64,000 bases of DNA, taken from Anarhynchus alexandrinus. Taxonomy: Eukaryota > Chordata > Aves > Charadriiformes > Charadriidae. The notes below the pieces were generated by a model. That model had not been told where the DNA came from, did not search any database, and saw only the letters and a list, made by a program, of their open reading frames with translations. Location of the stretch: positions 299,336-363,335 of the forward strand of contig VUYV01000512.1 in assembly GCA_008711295.1 (NCBI GenBank), written 5' to 3'. Of this stretch, positions 58,083 to 64,000 are shown piece after piece. A program made the position numbers and the translations under genes. Each line of letters starts with the position of its first letter. The first letter of the stretch is position 1.

Positions 58083-59245
58083 TTCTCTGTAGTTGGCCTT
58101 CACCCAGTAAAGCCCGTGTGCACTGCACTGTCTGTGACTCAAGGTCAGGTTCATCCGACCTAATTCGAGCATTCCTTCCCTAATTCTCTGTGGAGTCAAT
58201 GGAGCTTTTCTGGAGTGTGACACCTCTCCTCTACAGTACCTCTACATAGACTAGATTAACTGTGCCCCATCGGTGCCTGCTTTTCTCCACCAGTTACCCA
58301 GGAAGTCCAGGTACAGACACCTGGAGTTTAAAGTGCAGAAGTGAACCTGGTCCCAGTGACAGGCAGAACAAGAGGTCCCATCAGTTTATTGGCAGCCACA
58401 CTCAGGTCAGGAGGAAAGCTAAAGAAATCAATGTTTTCTGAAACTCTGACGCTGGATAACAGCACTCAATGTGTCCCGGCCCTTGCTCATCACCCAGATG
58501 AACCTTCACCTGCTGATGCCACTTCTGGTCTTAGTCTGGACCTGTTTGTACGGGCAATATTTGCATTTCTCTAAAATCTTTCACATCAAAGAACTTGAAC
58601 TCTTCTGGTAACAATCCCTGGAGGCACTTATCCCTCCCAGGGCCCGCAGACCTCACCGTCCCTGCCAGGCAGACCACGAGCAGCACGAATGGCAGCACTG
58701 AAATTCAGCTGCTCCCAGGTTAATTGCAGCATCCTTCGTATTTCAGAGCTGGGTGTTAATTCTCCACGGTGCTGTCTGAAGAAGGATGCTTCTCGCAGAG
58801 AGGGTTGCCATCTCCAGCCCATCCGGGGGCACAAGACGTGACCAAGTCTCTGCCAATAGGCCAGCGTGTGAATTTGCTGTGTCCAACCGGTGATAGTTCT
58901 CGTGCATGTGTAAACCTGAGATTGTCTTCTCCTTTTGCCTTGGCAGCAAACGCAGGGAACAGGCAGACATCACTGAAATGCACGATCGCGCTGTAATGAT
59001 TTCAGCGTTGTTCATCAGCTTGTGTCTGCATAGCTGTTGAGGTACAGGGCTTTGCAGCCTTCACGTTCCTCCAGGAGCTGTGTTCTCCTGTCATCCTGCT
59101 TCTCAGTCCCAGGTTGTGTCCTGCCCTCCTCGAGCAGCCTCTGCCAGCATACTCCTGCCTCACTGCCAGAGCTGACAGTTGTGCCACCGAGGGGATGAAT
59201 GTTTCCCCTTCTGCCTCAAAATCAGACCCTGTTACACCCGGTCAC

Positions 59246-59830
59246 TTCAGTGCTGGTGGGAAAGGGACCCTTAGGGGCCTGTAGCCCCACCTCCCCTGGA
59301 GCAGAGCCATCCCCAGCACCATCCCAGGGCAGCAGAGGCTTTGTCCAGCTGAACCCCACAAACTCCCATGGATGGAGACCTCCCCCCGCTTTGCTCGGCA
59401 CCTGGAAAGGGATTTTTTCCTAATGCCCAACCTGAACTCTCAAGCCTCGCTTCCAGTTGTTGCCCCTTTTTGTATCTTCTTGTACCACTAAGAAGAGTTT
59501 GGCTCCATCATATTTGCCACTGCCCCACAAGTAGTTGCAGGTTGTTGTTAGACACCCCTCAGCCCCCTTTCCGGCATCCTAAACCAGCCCAGCTCCCTCC
59601 ACCTCTTCTGGCACACCACAGCCTCTCGACCCCTGGCCATCATGGTCACATCTCTTGGACACTGCTCACTGTCTATACATCCCTGTTCACTCATGGACCT
59701 AAAACTGGATGCAGAGTTCCAAATCTGGTGTCACCAACACCCCGAAGAATGGACAATAACTTCCCTTGATGTGCTGACCCCACGCTGACATAGCCCACTA
59801 AGTGGTTTGCCTTGTTGATGTTGACAGCAA
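59246..59830 (-). mobile_element. Old CR1 LINE fragment
   Basis: CAGTGCTGGTGGGAAAGGGA at the left (reversed 3' end), then CCAGTTGTTGCCCC, ATGGACCTAAAACTGGATGC and TAGCCCACTAAGTGG in the reversed ORF2 order. Confidence 0.75.
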
Positions 59831-62800
59831 CGACTGATCTGGGGTCAAACTAGGCATGTTCAGGCACTGCACTGTTAGGAACTATGAGTGAGCCTTGTAC
59901 TAGGAAACAAATGTCCTCAAAAATCTTCACATCATTTAATCAAGAGTTTAAAGAAACGTTTCAGTGGTGCAAGGTTAGGGCTCTGTGGAGCAGGGAAGAT
60001 CTTGTCAGTGACGTGCTGGAGAAGATGATACACTGAGCATTGCTCAGCACTGCCAGGTGGAGGGTAGCACAGTTTTCTTGGGCAGGGTCACATTAGCATG
60101 GAAACCTGATGGTTTTGGAGATTCCTGTGGATCAGGAATGGTTGTGGGGTCAGAAACAGAGTAAATGTGAGGGTTTTAACCCTGGAAGAGCTGGATCATT
60201 TTCACCACAGTGATGAAGAACCCTTTGCAGATGGACATCTTCATCTTTTTTCTCTGCACTTGCTCTTCTCCTTCTCAATCCCAAAACTCACTGAATCTTT
60301 GAGCAAGAGCTCAACCACTCTCTGCACCTGCTCTGCCTGATTGCAGGCCATAGCCATCTCCTGTACCCACCAGAGTGGGGGTCCCTGGGGTGCTGTGCAC
60401 CAGGGAGGTCAGTGTACTCCCTCTGTGCCTCTTTCAGCATCTTTAGAGCACAGGGTTTCCTACAACAACTTTTGTTCAGGCCAGACCCAGGGGGTGGGTT
60501 CATCATATCCAGGAGCCACATAGGCCAGTGCTCACCAAGGGTCAAGTCCCAGATTTGGTGATCTAGATGGAGATTATGGAGTGGCAGTAAGTCACTTCTT
60601 CCTACTCAAGATGGCTTCTTAGCCTGAGAGAGGGAACATGAGCGTGAACAAGATCCCCAACATCATAGGTAGAGCAGACCAGTCTTCAGCAGGGAGAACA
60701 TCTGTTTCTCAATGTCTGAATGCTCAGAAGCAACTTTAGAAGTAGATGGTCCTGCCGCATATTTACTGTCCCACGAGTGGGAGATCACCCTCGGACACCA
60801 CAGTTTGCATCTCCTTGGCAGAGGTGGGATTCAGCCAGGCATCTCTCATGTGCCATACGCTCATCCCAACCCGAATGTGCTCAGTGGAAGAGGGTCCTGT
60901 GGCTGCTCAACACGTGTGAGCTGAGCCTGGTACTGGTGTGAGCACCCTGTGACTGCCCGCGAGAATCAGTCCAGCAGACAGAATTGGGGGATTAACACCC
61001 ACCTACCATCAGAGTAGCAGCAGACATGAGATGTCATGCATTTGAGATGGTAAATATGATGCTGATTACTTGGTAGGTCAGTGGGAGATTGAAGAAAATA
61101 TGTTTGGGGTTTAGACAGTGAAAAAACTGACCACACCATCCATGTATATCTCCTGCTTTCAGCTAAGAAACCATCTCATGATGTAAGCCCGAAGGAATGT
61201 TGGGGTTCTGAGTGATGCATCTCCCCTGCATCCCTATACACCCCTAAGACTCGTTAAACCTGCAGAATTTGGATGCACTTTATAAACAGAATGAGGGAAA
61301 CCACATCCCACTGACAATAGTGACATTTTTCTTAGAGTGGAGGGAGAAGATAAAACACAAACAGGATGGTCCTCTTTAGGAGGGATGCTCTGTTGTTACT
61401 GGGTGTCCATTGGCAATTGTTTTAATGTTTGAAATCACAGAATGAGAAATACATAAAATGATGGCTAATATTCCCCTGAGTGTAAACACTCCCAGAGGCT
61501 GACCCGCACTGAGCAGGGCAAGCTCCTCCCCAGCTACCTCCTTCCAGCGCTCACCTTGATGCTTCCTTGAGCCTCGTCCTGGCTTTTTCCTTCTCTGGCT
61601 TTCCCTTTTTGCCATATCACGGCACCCATTAACCTCCTTCCCATTCATGTCTCCCTGAGATTAAATGCTGAGAGCTTAAAGTAATCCAGCCTCTGCCAGT
61701 CTGTCTACAAGGCAAGCCTCTTCTTGCTTCTCTGCCATCCATCCACTCGCTGGCACTTCATTTTCCTGCTGCAGTATCTCTGCCAGAACTCACCACCCTG
61801 CTTCGACGCCCAGTTAGCAATAATCTGGGAAAAGGCTTGTAGAGCCCTTAGGAAACTGGCTGGGGACCCCCATCGCAGGGACCTCAGGAGACGTTGGGCC
61901 CTCTGCTCCCGGGAGGCTGGTCTGGCCAGCCCTGGCATCAGCATCAGCAACCGAGCCGTGGGGCTGAGATAACCCGTTCAACCTTGAGTGGTGAATGCAG
62001 GGCCTTTGGGAGGACCTCACTCCTTCCTTTGTCCAACAGATTTGAGGAAGACACGATTTAATGAGGACTTTCCAGGTGGCCACACAACCACTGCCAGCAG
62101 CCGCCAATCCACCAGCCCAGGAGGGGAGGGCACACTGCCTCCCCAAACTTTGCATGTCTACAGTAGAGCCTGGTATTCAGCCCCCTTCAGCCAGGCAGAC
62201 CCCCACGTCTGGTCAGAGGAATCGCATGATCCATCTCTCTTTGGAGGCCGCTGCCTGCCCAGCCCTGTTCTTTTCTTTTCTGCTTGAACTGCCAATCTCA
62301 GGTGACTGTGAGGCAATTTTTGTGATACAAGTGTTCCTTAAAACCACTCTTTCCCATCCATTATGCACTGCTTCACTTCCCAAGAAGCAGTAGCTGCTCC
62401 TAGGACCCAGACCAGACCAGACTGAAGAGTTTGTTTGCCCTCCTCTGTCTCTGTCAGCAGATCTCAGGGGCTTGAGCCGGTGTCCTGCAGCCCAGGCTTT
62501 CCCAGCTTCAGCTTCCCATTGAACATAACATCAGCAGATGACAGTCACCACTTCGCTGGTGCCTCTGTGTGCTTTGACAGCTCTTCATACTTAGCAGGAC
62601 CCGATCCCTCTGCCTCTTGCAGAAGATACTTCATTATTTTGACACCGTTTCCAAACGACGCGGTTGATGGGGAGGATGGAAACCTTCTCACAGCAAATCC
62701 AGGAGTGAATTCAGAGTGGACCAACTGCTGCAGACTTCAGCACCAACTTGCTGACAGGATCCACAGTGAGCTGCCAGAGGGCTTGCAATTCCTTCTCGAG

Positions 62801-63366
62801 TGAAACGGTCACACTTTGCCCCACTTTGAGAGGCCCTCAAACCATCACCTGTAAGAATGGCTTTACTGAGCTTTGCTGCCTCTTTACCTGCAGTGCAGCC
62901 GAGTGGCAGGTCACTGGGAAATGAGATTATCACTCCAGAACAACCAGACCATGCGGTATCCAGCCAACATGAAAAAAATCTTTGTTTACAAAGAACAATT
63001 TCCCCTGTGCGCAGATATGTGGCTTTTCGTTTGACTTAATGTAGATGTAGCCTGGGATGTGACTCAGTATCTACTTCAACGCCAGTGTTGGTTGGAGGCT
63101 AAAATAAAACAACACCAGCCCCTCACCCTAATTCCTCAGAGCCTAAGCAGCCTTCTCTTCAGCAATTCTTTGTAGCATTCATTTTTTAGCAATACCTGAG
63201 AAATCATCATTCTGATATCTCAAAAATAAAAGCACAAGCATTAATGGCACCTCTCCCTTCATCTGGGATTACAGGCAGGGAACATGGTCTCCAACCCCCA
63301 TACACTGATCGGAGGATCATTTAATTAAGTGCTTTCTCCTTGTTTCCTTCTGGAAATAACATTTCT
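59831..63366. other. Non-coding intron stretch
   Basis: No exon of WNT3 or another gene recognised. ORFs at 61988-62393 and 62435-62803 overlap in several frames and have no familiar domain. Confidence 0.55.
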
Positions 63367-63459
63367 CAACCTGGGCTGGTGGAAGGTGTCCCTGCCCAGG
63401 ACAGGGTTTGGAACTAGATGATCTTTAAGGTCCCTTCCAACCCAAACTATTCTACGATT
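63367..63459 (+). mobile_element. CR1 LINE fragment, 3' end
   Basis: AACCTGGGCTGGTGGAAGGT through CTAGATGATCTTTAAGGTCC to ATTCTACGATTT. Confidence 0.93.
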
Positions 63460-64000
63460 TCTCTGCAAATGGAGCAGCTTGCCAAATTTCTAACCAGCTG
63501 GTGCTATGTGCTCCTGAACAACACAGGCTGACCACCCTTGGTCTTTGCAAGATCCTCCCATGGGGCACTGCCCCACCACTGGTGACATCGCTCTATCCCG
63601 CGGTGCTTGGAGGAAGGATTAAGCCCCTCTAGAAGAGGCTGCTGGAAGAGGGCTCTGCAGCTGTAGGTAGGACACAACTCACAGAGGGAGGCACCACTGG
63701 CTTGCATGGGTAATAAATAAATATCACCCAGGATCTAGAGGAACTGAAATACCCTGAGCTGTCCTTCTGGGAGAGCTCTCAGAGGGATGCTTAACCTATG
63801 TCTAAGCAGCCACAGGTTTGGGAGCGATTCCTAGGTGAACTTGTGCCTTTGTGAAGGTTTTAGAAAGGTTTCTAGCCCTTAGGTGTGACTAAATTAAAGG
63901 AGAATCTTAATTGGACAGGATCTGGCCTTGTGGGGTGCTGAATTTTGTGCAGATCATGCAATTCATACACACTATTGTTCAAGAGGTCACATCACACTGG

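Larger units (their letters stand above)
53966..59245. other. Non-coding intron stretch
   Basis: No interspersed repeats or exons recognised over 5 kb. There is a single unresolved base at 56224. Confidence 0.55.
31321..64000 (+). other. WNT3: WNT3 intron 1 (incomplete; acceptor and exon 2 outside window)
   Basis: The donor GTAAGA at 31321 opens an intron that runs to the window end. I looked for exon 2, which should be a GC-rich block of about 240 bp encoding Cys-rich Wnt sequence such as CGSIPGLVPKQLRFCRNY, and found nothing like it on either strand. The intron is therefore at least 32.7 kb. It carries CR1 copies, one antisense ERVL fragment and several CpG-enriched islets described separately. 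Long first introns with dispersed enhancers are usual for WNT3 orthologues. Confidence 0.8.

Noticed and set aside
1..64000. CRISPR arrays, operons, tRNA/rRNA genes
   Set aside because: No regularly spaced repeats, Shine-Dalgarno-led genes or cloverleaf-forming sequences were seen; the DNA is vertebrate.

Overview
The window is vertebrate genomic DNA, almost certainly from a bird and most likely from Neoaves. It is full of CR1 non-LTR retrotransposon copies whose 3' ends carry the avian ATTCTATG-type octamer repeat. It also holds part of an ERVL-like endogenous retrovirus of a kind I associate from memory with neoavian genomes. Bacterial-style operons, CRISPR arrays and tRNA or rRNA genes are absent. 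Gene density is very low and nearly all listed open reading frames are chance or CR1-derived.

The one secure gene is WNT3. Its first coding exon lies at 31241-31320 on the + strand. It encodes a signal peptide followed by the WNT3/WNT3A signature GYPIWW and ends at a consensus splice donor in the expected phase. A promoter-like block lies just upstream (about 30890-31060), with a PBX-MEIS/PREP composite site, an inverted CCAAT box and a TATA-like element. Everything from 31321 to the window end is intron 1; exon 2 was not found, so the intron exceeds 32 kb.

Upstream, a CpG island at about 6950-7780 is broken by a 79-base assembly gap. On the - strand, a well-placed ATG with a good Kozak context sits right at the gap edge. 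In tetrapods WNT9B lies head-to-head with WNT3, so I infer, without proof, that this is the WNT9B promoter and first exon with most of its coding sequence lost in the gap. On that reading 1-7400 is WNT9B intron 1, 7.5-31 kb is the shared WNT9B-WNT3 regulatory intergenic space, and the rest is WNT3 intron 1.

Other structure: CpG-enriched islets at 21.9-22.4, 32.6-33.0, 36.1-36.3, 47.4-47.8 and 48.3-48.7 kb, the 47.4-47.8 kb one with three octamer (POU) sites, two forming a perfect 16-bp palindrome; about 20 CR1 fragments of several ages, including a young copy nested inside an old opposite-strand copy at 51.7-53.3 kb; an antisense ERVL fragment at 45.5-46.3 kb; and a 650-bp direct duplication at 16.5-17.9 kb. 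That duplication is best explained as the two haplotypes of a heterozygous CR1 insertion placed in series by the assembler. I see no wholly new biological system; the most interesting content is regulatory architecture and the apparently polymorphic CR1.
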